A stretch of DNA of 64,000 nt, from positions 3,410,001-3,474,000 of the forward strand of contig NZ_CP104272.1 in NCBI RefSeq assembly GCF_025244865.1, in the 5' to 3' direction. The DNA is from Arthrobacter sp. zg-Y1110. Lineage in GTDB: Bacteria > Actinomycetota > Actinomycetes > Actinomycetales > Micrococcaceae. Under the pieces are notes generated by a model. The model was not told the origin of the DNA. It saw only the letters and a list, made by a program, of their open reading frames with translations, and ran no database searches. Shown one piece after another: positions 45,405-54,452 of the stretch (within the stretch, counting starts at the first letter, position 1; every line of letters begins with the position of its first letter). A program made the position numbers and the translations under genes.

Positions 45405-47402
45405 GTGCTCACATTCTTCAATGCGCTCAAACGCATTCTGGTCGGGCGTCCTTACGGCAACGAACGGCTCTCGCACACCCTCCTCCCCAAGCGGATTGCG
45501 CTCCCGGTTTTCGCCTCGGACGCCCTCTCATCTGCTGCCTACGCGCCCGATGAGATTCTCCTTACCCTGGCGCTGGCCGGCGTCGCTGCCGTGACCCTCT
45601 CCCCCTGGGTGGGGCTGGCCGTTATTGTCGTCCTGCTCACGGTGGTGGCGTCCTACCGCCAGAACGTCCATGCCTATCCGTCCGGCGGCGGAGACTACGA
45701 AATTGCGAGCACCAACCTGGGCAAGCCCGCCGGCCTGACCGTCGCCTCCGCACTGCTGGTGGACTACGTGCTCACCGTCGCTGTGTCGATGTCCTCGGCG
45801 GCGTCCTACCTTGTGACGGCCATCCCCGCACTGCACGGCACCCAGGCCACCATCGCCGTGATCGGGGTGGCCGTACTGGTCCTGGTGAACCTGCGCGGCA
45901 TTCGGGAGGCCGGCGCCTTATTTGCCGTACCCACCTACATCTTCATGATCTCCGTACTGGGCATGTGCCTCACCGGCTTCCTCCAGTTCCTCAGCGGAGA
46001 CCTCCGCCAGGCCCCCTCGGCGTCCTTCGAACTGGTGCGGGAATCCGGTTTCGACGAAGGGCTCGTAGGACTTGCCGGCGTCCTCCTGCTGCTGCGGGCC
46101 TTTTCCTCGGGCGCAGCCGCACTGACCGGCGTTGAAGCCATCAGTAACGGCGTCCCCACGTTCCGCAAACCCAAGAGCGCCAATGCCGCCACCACCCTGT
46201 TGCTCCTGGGCGTGATTTCCGCGGCCATGATCGGCGGGATCATCGCCATGGCCAACCTCACCAAGGTCCATGTAGCCCAGGACCCGGCCACCCAGCTCAC
46301 GTTCAACGGTTCCCCCGTGGGCGAGGACTACGTGCAGCATCCGGTGATCAGCCAGTTGGCGGAGACCATCTTCGGCGATGGCAGCATCGCGTTCTACCTG
46401 GTTGTGGCCGCCACCGGGCTGATCCTGGTCTTTGCCTCCAACACCGCATTCAACGGCTTCCCCGTGCTGGCCTCGATCCTGGCCAAGGACGGGTTCCTCC
46501 CGCGCCAGATGCGCACCCGCGGGGACCGGCTGGCGTTCAGCAACGGCATCATTTCGCTCGGTCTGGGCGCCCTGGTGCTCGTCGTGGCCTTCGACGCCGA
46601 TGTCACCCAGCTGATCCAGCTCTATATTGTCGGGGTCTTCGTTTCCTTCACCGCCAGCCAGCTGGGTATGATCCGGCACTGGACCGGCAAGCTGCGCACA
46701 GAGCGGGACAAGGACGTACGACGCCGGATGCAGCGTTCCCGGGCGATCAACTCCCTCGGCTTCGGCATGACGGCCCTGGTGCTGCTCATCGTCATCATCA
46801 CCAAGTTCACCCACGGCGCATGGATTGCCCTGCTGGCCATGGCCGTGCTCTACGTGATCATGTACAGCATCAGGGTCCACTACGACACGGTTGCCCGCGA
46901 GCTGGCGCTCAGTGCTGACGACCACGGCCTGGCCCTGCCCTCCCGGGTCAATGCGGTGATCCTGATTTCGCAGGTCCACAAGCCTGCCCTGCGGGCAATT
47001 GCCTATGCGCGGGCATCCCGTCCCTCCAGCCTGAACGCGATCATTGTGGATCTTGATCCGGAGGACACCCGCCGCACGCTGGCTGACTGGGAGCGGCTGC
47101 AGATTCCCGTGCCGCTGACGGTCCTTTCCTCGCCGTACCGCGAGACCATCTCCCCCGTGCTGGCGTACCTGCGCGATGCCCGGCGCAACTCCCCGCGGGA
47201 ACTGTTCGTGGTCTACATTCCGGAGTACGTTGTGGGCCGTTGGTGGGAGCAGTTGGTGCACAACCAGACCGCCCTGCGCATCAAAGCCCGGCTGCACTTC
47301 GAGCCGGCCATCATGGTTGCCTCCGTGCCTTGGCAGCTGGCCTCGAGCCACGATGCCCACGGAGAGCCGGCCGGCGGTCCCGGCGCCTCAAACCGGGGCT
47401 AG
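45405..47402 (+). CDS. APC-superfamily permease, KimA-like potassium transporter
   Basis: A 665-residue protein with about 12 membrane helices and a cytoplasmic tail of roughly 170 residues. It shares with Bacillus KimA the blocks FASDALSSAAYAPDEILLTL, SYRQNVHAYPSGGGDYEI, ALLVDYVLTVAV, SSGAAALTGVEAISNGVP and RGDRLAFSNGII, and the tail ends HNQTALRIKARLH. KimA imports K+ with protons and is inhibited by c-di-AMP. The GTG giving MLTFFNALKR matches family starts; upstream in-frame codons are leader. An amino-acid permease role is the alternative. Confidence 0.85.
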   Translation: MLTFFNALKRILVGRPYGNERLSHTLLPKRIALPVFASDALSSAAYAPDEILLTLALAGVAAVTLSPWVGLAVIVVLLTVVASYRQNVHAYPSGGGDYEIASTNLGKPAGLTVASALLVDYVLTVAVSMSSAASYLVTAIPALHGTQATIAVIGVAVLVLVNLRGIREAGALFAVPTYIFMISVLGMCLTGFLQFLSGDLRQAPSASFELVRESGFDEGLVGLAGVLLLLRAFSSGAAALTGVEAISNGVPTFRKPKSANAATTLLLLGVISAAMIGGIIAMANLTKVHVAQDPATQLTFNGSPVGEDYVQHPVISQLAETIFGDGSIAFYLVVAATGLILVFASNTAFNGFPVLASILAKDGFLPRQMRTRGDRLAFSNGIISLGLGALVLVVAFDADVTQLIQLYIVGVFVSFTASQLGMIRHWTGKLRTERDKDVRRRMQRSRAINSLGFGMTALVLLIVIITKFTHGAWIALLAMAVLYVIMYSIRVHYDTVARELALSADDHGLALPSRVNAVILISQVHKPALRAIAYARASRPSSLNAIIVDLDPEDTRRTLADWERLQIPVPLTVLSSPYRETISPVLAYLRDARRNSPRELFVVYIPEYVVGRWWEQLVHNQTALRIKARLHFEPAIMVASVPWQLASSHDAHGEPAGGPGASNRG

Positions 47403-47459
47403 GCGCACCGCTCGGGCCAGGGCCTAAGGCACCGGCCGCGGTTCCCTTCCGGGGTCCGC

Positions 47460-48080
47460 TTACTTCCCTGCGCGGCCGGCCAGGATGGACCGGTAGGCGT
47501 ATTCAGTAAGCCTGCCGTCCTGCACGGCCTGCTCCACGGCAGCAAATGAGCGTGCACCGGCGTCGTTGCTGTACGGGAAATGGATGAGTTCGGCTATGAG
47601 CTCCCATTCCTCGGTGATGGAGTCAATGAGATCATCCGGGGTTTCCTCGGCGGACGGACCGCCGCCCAGGACCGTCCACGCGTCGTCGGGCACCCGGTAG
47701 GCCTGCAGCCGGTCCAGGTCCGCCTCGAGTGCCTCAAGGGAGTCGTACTCGGTCTGCGCCACGACCGGAACGGAGCCGTCCGGTGTCGCCAGCTGGCTGA
47801 CGAAGGTGCTCTCGGAGGACGGGTAGATGGAGGTGGGGACGGGTTCGCCTTCCTCCAGGTACGCCGGCAGCTGGGACGGCATCCAGTACCAGGCATCGCC
47901 CTGGTCCGGGCCGCCGGGCTGGTCCCGCTCACTGATCCAGCCGCGGGCGGTGAGCAGCGCCTCTGCCTCATCGCTGAAGTACGCGGTTTCGCCGCGCAGC
48001 AGGGCATTGACTTCATGCTCGGCGCGGCGGGCCTGCTTCTTCTTGGAGACGGCCTTCTTGCGGGGCTTGGACTTGGGCAT
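47460..48080 (-). CDS. Conserved-looking hypothetical protein
   Basis: A 206-residue protein. The first 20 residues are Lys/Arg-rich (KSKPRKKAVSKKKQARRAEH), which suggests nucleic-acid contact. The remainder is acidic and has no motif that I recognise. It ends next to the KimA-like gene and starts 70 bases after the dnaB stop on the same strand, so it may be carried on the dnaB transcript. Function unknown. Confidence 0.65.
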   Translation of the reverse strand: MPKSKPRKKAVSKKKQARRAEHEVNALLRGETAYFSDEAEALLTARGWISERDQPGGPDQGDAWYWMPSQLPAYLEEGEPVPTSIYPSSESTFVSQLATPDGSVPVVAQTEYDSLEALEADLDRLQAYRVPDDAWTVLGGGPSAEETPDDLIDSITEEWELIAELIHFPYSNDAGARSFAAVEQAVQDGRLTEYAYRSILAGRAGK

Positions 48081-48149
48081 GGCGGATCTCCTGGGGGAAG
48101 CGGTGGGCGGTAAGCGGTGGTAGGCGGGGACGAGGGGCCGGGGCCGCGG

Positions 48150-49532
48150 CTAGAAGCCGCTGCCGCCCTCAACCGCCATGTTCGAGAAGCGGGAATAGTG
48201 GCCCTGGAACCCCACCACGATGGTTTTGGTGGGGCCGTTACGGTGCTTGGCCACAATGACGTCGGCCTCGCCGGCACGCGGCGATTCCTTGTCGTAGATG
48301 TCCTCGCGGTGGAGCAGGATGACCATATCCGCATCCTGCTCGATGGAACCCGATTCACGCAGGTCGGAAACCATCGGTTTCTTGTCGGTACGCTGCTCCG
48401 AACCACGGTTCAGCTGTGACAACGCGATCACGGGTACTTCCAGTTCCTTGGCCAGCAGCTTCAGCGCACGCGAGAACTCGGAAACTTCCTGCTGGCGGGA
48501 CTCCACCTTTTTGCCCGAGGACATCAGCTGCAGGTAGTCCAGCACCACGAGCTTGAGGTCATGGCGCTGCTTGAGGCGACGGCACTTGGCTCGGATTTCC
48601 ATCAGGGACATGTTCGGGCTGTCGTCGATAAACAGCGGCGCGTCATTCATCCGGCCCATCGTGGTGGCGATCTTGCCCCACTGTTCGTCCTTGATGGTGC
48701 CCTTGCGCAGGTCCTGAAGCCCGATGGTCGCTTCGGCCGAAAGCAGGCGCATGGCGATTTCGTTGCGGCCCATTTCGAGGGAGAAGAAGACGGTGGTCAT
48801 GTTGTTCTTGATGGCCGCGGACCGAGCGAAGTCCAGCGCGAAGGTGGACTTGCCGACGGCAGGACGGGCAGCGATAACGATCATCTGTCCCGGGTGCAGG
48901 CCCTGGGTGAGCTCGTCCAGTTCGTAGAAGCCGGTGGGTACGCCGGTCATGCCTTCGCCGCGGTGTCCGGCGGACTCAATCTCGTCCACCGTGCCCTCGA
49001 TGATGTCCTTCAGGGGCACGTAGTCTTCAGCAGTCCGCCGCTCGGCCACGGCGTAGATTTCGGCCTGGGCAGCGTTGACGATGTCATCCACTTCCATGCC
49101 CTCGTTGGAGTAGCCCAACTGGACAATCTTGGTGCCTGCGCCAACAAGGCGGCGGAGAACCGCCCGCTCACGCACGATTTCGGCATAGAAGCCGGCATTG
49201 GCCGCGGTGGGAACGGACTGGATCAGCTCGTGCAGGTAGGCCGGTCCGCCGATCCGGCCAATCTCGCCCCGCTTGGTGAGTTCATCCGAAACGGTGACGG
49301 CGTCGGCCGGTTCCCCGCGGCCGTAGAGATCAATGATGGCCTCATAGATGGCCTCATGTGCAGGGCGGTAGAAGTCCAGGCCCCGCAGGACTTCCACGCA
49401 GTCTGCGATGGCGTCCTTGGAGAGCATCATGCCGCCAAGCACCGATTGTTCTGCGACCAGGTCCTGCGGCGGTGTCCTCGCGAAGTCCGGACTTGATGTT
49501 GATGCCGGGGAGTCCGTATGCGTGAGCGACAC
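48150..49532 (-). CDS. dnaB: Replicative DNA helicase DnaB
   Basis: A 460-residue hexameric helicase. The N-terminal domain starts PPQDLVAEQSVLGGMMLS. Walker A is ARPAVGKSTFALD, Walker B is LVVLDYLQLM, and the Arg-finger region is SDLRESGSIEQDADMV. It unwinds DNA 5' to 3' at the fork. The start is chosen at a GTG: GGAAAGGG lies five bases before it, whereas an ATG 15 bases upstream has no ribosome site. It lacks an intein, which some actinobacterial dnaB genes carry. A DnaA-box cluster precedes it. Confidence 0.95.
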   Translation of the reverse strand: MSLTHTDSPASTSSPDFARTPPQDLVAEQSVLGGMMLSKDAIADCVEVLRGLDFYRPAHEAIYEAIIDLYGRGEPADAVTVSDELTKRGEIGRIGGPAYLHELIQSVPTAANAGFYAEIVRERAVLRRLVGAGTKIVQLGYSNEGMEVDDIVNAAQAEIYAVAERRTAEDYVPLKDIIEGTVDEIESAGHRGEGMTGVPTGFYELDELTQGLHPGQMIVIAARPAVGKSTFALDFARSAAIKNNMTTVFFSLEMGRNEIAMRLLSAEATIGLQDLRKGTIKDEQWGKIATTMGRMNDAPLFIDDSPNMSLMEIRAKCRRLKQRHDLKLVVLDYLQLMSSGKKVESRQQEVSEFSRALKLLAKELEVPVIALSQLNRGSEQRTDKKPMVSDLRESGSIEQDADMVILLHREDIYDKESPRAGEADVIVAKHRNGPTKTIVVGFQGHYSRFSNMAVEGGSGF

Positions 49533-50055
49533 TGTGACCCTTTCCATAAAGGCTAAGACGTTTCGATCCCTGCCCTGCCGGAGGGCTTGCTTATCTCTAT
49601 CAGCCCGCACTGACTTTCCGCCGGAACGGCGGCGGCGGTGCTGACGGATCCGAGCCGGCGGACATGCGTCTGAAGAAGGGATTCACCGCAACCGTATGCC
49701 TCCTGCGGCCTGCCGACAAACGAGTTATCCACAGGTCCTGTGGACAGTCTGTGCATAACGCGGCGTGTCTTGTGCACAGGCTGGGTATAAGCATGTGGAT
49801 AAATCTTAGTTTTTTCCACAAAAGGGCCTCTGACTAGGGCAAACGCTTGTCCACACCTGTGTAAACAAACTATTTTTCCGCCGCGCCGGACTGCCGGCGC
49901 CGTGTTGACAGGAGCTCCAAACAGGCCTAGGGGTGCCGAAATCCACAAATATCCCCCGCGATATCCACAACAGCCGCCTCAGCGGACGATGGATTGCGGG
50001 CATCTGCTGCCGGGGCGTGGAGAACGGGGGCCGCAGCAGCGGCCCCCCACACAAA
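49533..50055. other. 523-bp non-coding region upstream of dnaB
   Basis: It contains the dnaB ribosome site, the DnaA-box cluster and a hairpin GGGGGCCGC/GCGGCCCCC (50026-50034 and 50039-50047). No reading frame with sensible composition is seen. Confidence 0.6.
49725..49969. promoter_or_regulatory. Cluster of DnaA boxes between rplI and dnaB
   Basis: Two exact TTATCCACA boxes (49725-49733 plus; 49794-49802 minus) and an exact actinobacterial TTGTCCACA (49847-49855) are present. One- or two-mismatch boxes lie at 49739-49747, 49750-49758, 49770-49778, 49812-49820 and 49961-49969. AT-rich runs at 49801-49823 and 49861-49878 lie among them. This looks like a DnaA-binding region upstream of dnaB; whether it is part of an origin, a titration site or a promoter control is open. 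Confidence 0.7.
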
Positions 50056-50091
50056 AAAGCACCCTCCTGCCCGAAGGCAGGAGGGCGCTTT
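50056..50091 (-). terminator. Terminator of the rpsF-ssb-rpsR-rplI operon
   Basis: CCCTCCTGCC (50062-50071) pairs with GGCAGGAGGG (50076-50085) over a CGAA loop, extended by GC and AAA/TTT pairs. On the minus strand it runs into TTTTTT, a textbook intrinsic terminator 17 bases after rplI. Confidence 0.9.
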
Positions 50092-50108
50092 AGTGTCTGC
50101 GTCAGACG

Positions 50109-50558
50109 TTAGCCTGCAACGACCTCGAGGTCGATGACGGCTGCAACATCGTTGTGCAGGCGGACGTTGGCCTGGAAGGAACCAACCGACTTGATGTGCG
50201 TCGGGAGTTCAACCTTGCGCTTGTCGATGGCGCCGAGACCGGCGGCTTCGACAGCAGCGGCAACGTCGCCGGGCTTGACGGTACCGAAGAGGCGTCCGGA
50301 CTCGCCGGCCTTGACGGTCAGCTTGACCGGCTTGGCGGAGAGAGCAGCAGCCTGCTTCTGAGCATCTTCCAGGGAAGCGTGCTCGCGGGCAGCGCGGGCA
50401 GCCTTGATGGACTCAACCTGCTTCTCGCCACCCTTGGTCCAGGTCAGAGCGAAGCCGCGGGGCAGGAGGTAGTTACGTGCGTAACCGTCCTTAACCTCGA
50501 TGACGTCGCCGGCAGCGCCGAGACCGGTTACTTCGTGGGTCAGAATGAGCTTTGCCAT
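50109..50558 (-). CDS. rplI: 50S ribosomal protein L9
   Basis: A 149-residue protein starting [20 protein letters not shown] and [15 protein letters not shown], the L9 signature, with a long central helix rich in Ala/Lys and a C-terminal domain ending VIDLEVVAG. It binds 23S rRNA near the L1 stalk. It is the last gene of the rpsF operon, 18 bases after rpsR. Confidence 0.97.
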   Translation of the reverse strand: MAKLILTHEVTGLGAAGDVIEVKDGYARNYLLPRGFALTWTKGGEKQVESIKAARAAREHASLEDAQKQAAALSAKPVKLTVKAGESGRLFGTVKPGDVAAAVEAAGLGAIDKRKVELPTHIKSVGSFQANVRLHNDVAAVIDLEVVAG

Positions 50559-50576
50559 GAGTTAGGTTCCTTTCCT

Positions 50577-50816
50577 TTAGCCGCGGCCAGCGCCGGAGTA
50601 AGGCAGGAGAGCAACTTCGCGGGCATTCTTGATTGCCTGGGCGATCTTGCGCTGTTCCTGCACGGAGACGCCAGTTACGCGACGAGCGCGGATCTTTCCG
50701 CGGTCGGAAATGAACTTGCGCAGCAATGCTACGTCCTTGTAGTCGATGACAGTGATGTCAGCGGCCTTCAAGGGATTGGACTTTGGTTTGGGCTTGCGAA
50801 GTTCAGCCTTAGCCAT
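50577..50816 (-). CDS. rpsR: 30S ribosomal protein S18
   Basis: A 79-residue S18. [22 protein letters not shown] followed by [20 protein letters not shown] is diagnostic. I use the ATG giving MAKAELRK with GGAGC upstream; 13 further in-frame codons are untranslated. S18 binds S6 on the 30S platform and can take part in feedback at the rpsF leader. CxxC zinc residues found in some S18 proteins are absent. Confidence 0.97.
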   Translation of the reverse strand: MAKAELRKPKPKSNPLKAADITVIDYKDVALLRKFISDRGKIRARRVTGVSVQEQRKIAQAIKNAREVALLPYSGAGRG

Positions 50817-50966
50817 CGTGGAGCTCCTTATGTCTAGTGGAGCCCGTGGATACATTTTCCACGGGATGGGCTCGACGGCGGTTGCCGTCTGAGGATGGCG
50901 CCCGAAGGCGCCGGGTGAAGGGCCGCTTCTCCCGAATGGGGGTTGCCGCTCTTCGGATGAAGAGGT

Positions 50967-51533
50967 TTAGAAGGGCGGATCGTTCGAATCCGGGCCGCTG
51001 CCCCATCCACCGGAGTTGCCGCCCGCAGGGGCGCCCCAGGGATCGTCAGCCGGTGCGGACTGCGCCGGCTGCTGCTGGCCGCCGCCCCAACCGGAGTTGG
51101 AGTTGCCGCCGAAGCCGCCGCCACCGCCGCCGTTGTTTCCGCCGAAGCCGCCGCCGCCACCGCCGGAGCGCTGGGTGCGGGTGACCTTGGCAGAGGCATA
51201 ACGCAGCGAGGGGCCGATTTCGTCGACCTCAAGCTCCATTACGGTGCGCTTTTCGCCTTCTTTGGTTTCGTACGAACGCGACTTCAGGCGGCCCTGGCAA
51301 ACTACGCGGGTTCCCTTGGTGAGGGACTCGGCGACGTTTTCAGCAGCTTCACGCCAGACAGACGCGCGGAGGAACAGCGTTTCGCCGTCCTTCCACTCGT
51401 TGGACTGACGGTCGAAGGTCCGCGGGGTCGAGGCAATGGTGAAGTTCGCCACTGCCGAACCGGACGGAGTGAACCGCAGTTCCGGGTCGTTGGTTAGGTT
51501 ACCGACGACGGTGATTGTTGTCTCGCCTGCCAT
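50967..51533 (-). CDS. ssb: Single-stranded DNA-binding protein
   Basis: A 188-residue SSB. The OB fold covers about residues 1-115 ([20 protein letters not shown], then [21 protein letters not shown]). A Gly/Asn/Gln-rich tail of about 60 residues follows, and it ends DSNDPPF, the acidic tip that binds partner proteins. The second and third repeats of GGGGGFGGN in the linker are low-complexity. It sits between rpsF and rpsR. Confidence 0.97.
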   Translation of the reverse strand: MAGETTITVVGNLTNDPELRFTPSGSAVANFTIASTPRTFDRQSNEWKDGETLFLRASVWREAAENVAESLTKGTRVVCQGRLKSRSYETKEGEKRTVMELEVDEIGPSLRYASAKVTRTQRSGGGGGGFGGNNGGGGGGFGGNSNSGWGGGQQQPAQSAPADDPWGAPAGGNSGGWGSGPDSNDPPF

Positions 51534-51567
51534 GAAAGCCTCCTGATATCAGTACGGGTTGCCGAAA

Positions 51568-51918
51568 TTATTCTGCGGAAACCTTTGCAGCGTCCTTAGC
51601 GGCCTTCTTGGCATCCTTCTTCGAGATCTTCTGCTCTTCAGGGCGGATGATCTTGGTGCGCATGATGGTCTCGTTGAGGCTCAGCTGGCGATCAAGCTCG
51701 GCTGCTGCTGCAGGCGTACCGGTGAAGTTAACCACCGCGTAGATGCCTTCAGTCTTTTTCTGGATTTCGTAGGCCAGTCGACGACGGCCCCAGATGTCTA
51801 CCTTGTCGATGGTTCCACCATCGTTGCGGACAACATTGAGGAACTTGTCGAGCGAAGGCTCGACGGTACGCTCTTCGACCTCGGGGTCGATGATTACCAT
51901 CAGTTCATAAGCACGCAT
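51568..51918 (-). CDS. rpsF: 30S ribosomal protein S6
   Basis: A 116-residue S6: [20 protein letters not shown], then [24 protein letters not shown] Lys/Ala-rich tail ([20 protein letters not shown]) extends the end. I choose the ATG giving MRAYEL with AGGAGGT ten bases upstream over an in-frame codon four residues earlier. It heads the rpsF-ssb-rpsR-rplI operon. Confidence 0.97.
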   Translation of the reverse strand: MRAYELMVIIDPEVEERTVEPSLDKFLNVVRNDGGTIDKVDIWGRRRLAYEIQKKTEGIYAVVNFTGTPAAAAELDRQLSLNETIMRTKIIRPEEQKISKKDAKKAAKDAAKVSAE

Positions 51919-51928
51919 TTGTGAACCC

Positions 51929-51973
51929 ACCTCCTTTGGGCTATACGGTCACGGCATTTCCGTAACAGGAGGT
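51929..51973 (-). promoter_or_regulatory. rpsF leader that can hide its ribosome site
   Basis: The ribosome site AGGAGGT (minus, 51935-51929) is exactly complementary to ACCTCCT (minus, 51973-51967) upstream. Between them, TACGG/CCGTA-type pairs give an inner stem. The fold would block translation. Known S6:S18 leaders work through feedback on rpsF mRNA, so this is a candidate for that control. Confidence 0.5.
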
Positions 51974-52119
51974 TCTTTTGCGTTGTCTCCCCTCGGCATG
52001 CAGCTGATCCGCAGCGGGGGGAATCTGCCGACCGAAGCCGACAGCACAGACTTTCTTATCCTATCCGATTTCCCGGGACGGGATTGACACGCCGGGATCC
52101 GCCGGCCGTTCCGTCCGGG

Positions 52120-53400
52120 TCAGGCGGCCCCCGCCGCGAAGAACAGCTGTGCCACTGCGGCCAGGCGCCGGGGGTCATGCACGCCTGCCATTTCCCGGGC
52201 CGAGTGCATGGAAAGTACGGGAATCCCGACATCCACGGTCCGGATGCCGAGCCGCGTTGCGGTCAGGGGTCCAATGGTGGAGCCGCAGGGGACGGAGTTG
52301 TGGGACACGAATTCCTGGTACGGCACCTCGGCGGCCGTGCAGAGGCTCGCCCAGCGGGCCATGCCGGGGGCGTCGGTGGTGTAACGCTGGTTGGCGTTGA
52401 TCTTCAGCAGCGGCCCGCCGTTGAGCACCGGGTGGTTGGCGGGATCATGCCGCTCCGCATAGTTGGGGTGGACGGCGTGGCCGACATCCGCGGAAATACA
52501 GAAGGAGGCGGCCATCGCGCGGGCACGGTCCGCCGTCGTCGCACCGAGTCCGTCACCGATCCGCAGCAGTACGTCTTCGAGGAACGGGCCGGCAGCGCCG
52601 GACCGGCTGCCGCTGCCCACCTCTTCGTGGTCGAACGCCGCGAGGACGGCAACCGGTGCCGTGGGCGCGACGTCGGCCGCGATAAGTGCGACGACGCCGG
52701 CATGGACGGAGGAAAGGTTGTCCAGCCGCCCCGAGGCGAAGAACTCTCCCTCGGCGCCGAAAACCTGCGGTGGCTGGGTGTCGGCGGCAACGATGTCGTA
52801 GCCGCCGATCTCCTCCGGTGCCAGGCCGGCCTTTGCCGCCAGCAGCGCCACGAGGTCGGAGGTGGACGGGTCCCCCAGTCCCCAGACCGGGTTCATGTGC
52901 TGTTGCTTATCCAGCTTCAAGCCCTCGTTCACGGCCCGGTCCAGGTGGATGGCCAGCTGCGGAAAGCGCATCAGCGGGCCGGTCTCCACGAGCCGTTCCT
53001 CGCCGGCCAGGGTGACCATCCGACCGGCAAGCTGCAGCTCCCGGTCCAGCCAGGAGTTCAGCAGCGGGCCGCCGTAGACTTCGACGCCGGCCTGCAGCCA
53101 GCCGAGCCGTCCGGTGGTGGGCCGTGGCTTGAGCTTGAAGGACGGCGAATCGGTGTGGGTACCGAAGATCGAGAACCCCGTGGCGGGGCCCGCGGCCTCA
53201 GGCGTGACCCAGGCGATGAACGCGCCGTCGCGCACCACAAAGAACTTTCCGGCCGAGCGCGGGAAATCTCCGGTCTCGAGTACTTCCGTGAACCCTGCCT
53301 CCGCCAGGCGGCGCGCGCCTTCACGCGCAGCGTGGAAGCTGGAGGGTGAGGCGCTGACAAACGCGCCGAGGTCATTGATGTGGGCCAATGCGTCAGACAT
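52120..53400 (-). CDS. M18 family aminopeptidase
   Basis: A 426-residue metallopeptidase. FGTHTDSPSFKLKP near residues 79-92, FDHEEVGSGSRSG near 259-271, GHAVHPNY near 307 and HNSVPCGSTIGPL near 368, with MHSAREMAG near 402, place the two-zinc ligands and the catalytic Glu. M18 enzymes remove N-terminal, often acidic, residues from peptides in the cytoplasm. It stands alone on the strand, about 200 bases from rpsF. Confidence 0.93.
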   Translation of the reverse strand: MSDALAHINDLGAFVSASPSSFHAAREGARRLAEAGFTEVLETGDFPRSAGKFFVVRDGAFIAWVTPEAAGPATGFSIFGTHTDSPSFKLKPRPTTGRLGWLQAGVEVYGGPLLNSWLDRELQLAGRMVTLAGEERLVETGPLMRFPQLAIHLDRAVNEGLKLDKQQHMNPVWGLGDPSTSDLVALLAAKAGLAPEEIGGYDIVAADTQPPQVFGAEGEFFASGRLDNLSSVHAGVVALIAADVAPTAPVAVLAAFDHEEVGSGSRSGAAGPFLEDVLLRIGDGLGATTADRARAMAASFCISADVGHAVHPNYAERHDPANHPVLNGGPLLKINANQRYTTDAPGMARWASLCTAAEVPYQEFVSHNSVPCGSTIGPLTATRLGIRTVDVGIPVLSMHSAREMAGVHDPRRLAAVAQLFFAAGAA

Positions 53401-53460
53401 GCTCCGATTCAACCAGAGCCCGTCGCCCCGGCGTAACCACCGGCCTTCTCGGACGTAAAG

Positions 53461-53489
53461 AACCCCCGGCACGACCATTGCCGGGGGTT
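53461..53489 (-). terminator. Terminator after the ABC permease gene
   Basis: AACCCCCGGC (53461-53470) pairs with GCCGGGGGTT (53480-53489) over a 9-base loop. TTCTTT follows on the minus strand. It ends the unit that contains the ABC genes at 53570-55406. Confidence 0.7.
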
Positions 53490-53569
53490 GTGGAGGAATT
53501 GTTGGTTGGTTCCGGTGCGGGTGGCGGCGGCCGTTCTTCCGCCGCCGCCCGCACCGAAGTTCAGTGCCC

Positions 53570-54448
53570 CTAGACGTCCCGTTTCTTGGTTACGACCAGG
53601 GAAGCGATCAGCAGTACAGCTGCCCAGGCTGCGAGGACCAGGCCGCCCTGCAGCTGGGTGAGGGCTCCGTCCGCAATCGGGCCGGCCGTCACCAGCTGGG
53701 TTCCCGCGTTGCTCGGCAGGAACCGTGCGGCGTCCGGAATCCAGTCCGCCAGGTTCTGCACGATGGCCACCACCAGGGGCAGGACGAAGATGATGCCGAT
53801 GGCGGTCACCACGCCTCCGGCGGTGTTCCGCAGCAGGGTGCCGATGGCCATGGCAAACACGGCGATCAGTGCCAGGCACGTTCCGGTGTTGAGGATGCTG
53901 GCGAGCACTCCGTCATCATCCAGGGACAGGCTGAGGTCTGCGCTGCCCAGGATCGGCTGGGCCACCAGGAAGGAGATGAAGGCGGCACCTGCACCGACCG
54001 CGAAGGAAATCAGGGCGATAAGCAGGTTCTTTGCCAGCAGCGCCGGAATGCGCTTGGGAACAGCGCTGAAGGTGGAGCGGATCATTCCGGTGCCCCATTC
54101 GGAGGCGATGAGCACCACCGCGAGGGAAGCGATGAGCAACTGGCCGAAGAAGAGTCCGCTGGCGGGGATCTCCGGAACCAGGCTGTCGGCCGCGGGCGGC
54201 CCGGCCTGCGCTGCGTCCGGGCTGCCGGCACCGCCGCCGAATTCATTGACAATCTGGGTGGTGCCCCAGGCACCCAGAGCTGCCAGTCCGACCATCACCA
54301 CTACGGTGATGGCCAGGAGGATGACGGTGGAAGGGACCGTAGTGATCTTGATCCACTCGGATTTCAGGACCCGGAGGAAGCTCAGTCCGGAGCCGGAGGA
54401 GGCGGCCGGCGATGACGCGGGATTCTTGGATGTTGTAGCGGTACTCAC
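53570..54448 (-). CDS. ABC transporter permease (ABC-2 type)
   Basis: A 292-residue protein. After 22 polar residues it has FLRVLKSEWIKITTVPSTVI, the usual start of these permeases, and six membrane helices, with a large outer loop near residues 70-95. SEWGTGMIRSTFSAVPKRIP is the coupling region. It follows the ATPase gene by four bases and forms a unit with it. Export substrate unknown; such pairs often act in peptide or drug resistance. Confidence 0.88.
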   Translation of the reverse strand: MSTATTSKNPASSPAASSGSGLSFLRVLKSEWIKITTVPSTVILLAITVVVMVGLAALGAWGTTQIVNEFGGGAGSPDAAQAGPPAADSLVPEIPASGLFFGQLLIASLAVVLIASEWGTGMIRSTFSAVPKRIPALLAKNLLIALISFAVGAGAAFISFLVAQPILGSADLSLSLDDDGVLASILNTGTCLALIAVFAMAIGTLLRNTAGGVVTAIGIIFVLPLVVAIVQNLADWIPDAARFLPSNAGTQLVTAGPIADGALTQLQGGLVLAAWAAVLLIASLVVTKKRDV

Positions 54449-54452
54449 GGTT

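Noticed and set aside
49725..49969. Calling the DnaA-box cluster the chromosomal origin
   Set aside because: No dnaA or dnaN gene is present beside it, so I report only a DnaA-box cluster.
50970..51000. A tRNA-like TTCGAATCC string
   Set aside because: It lies within the end of ssb and has no cloverleaf around it.
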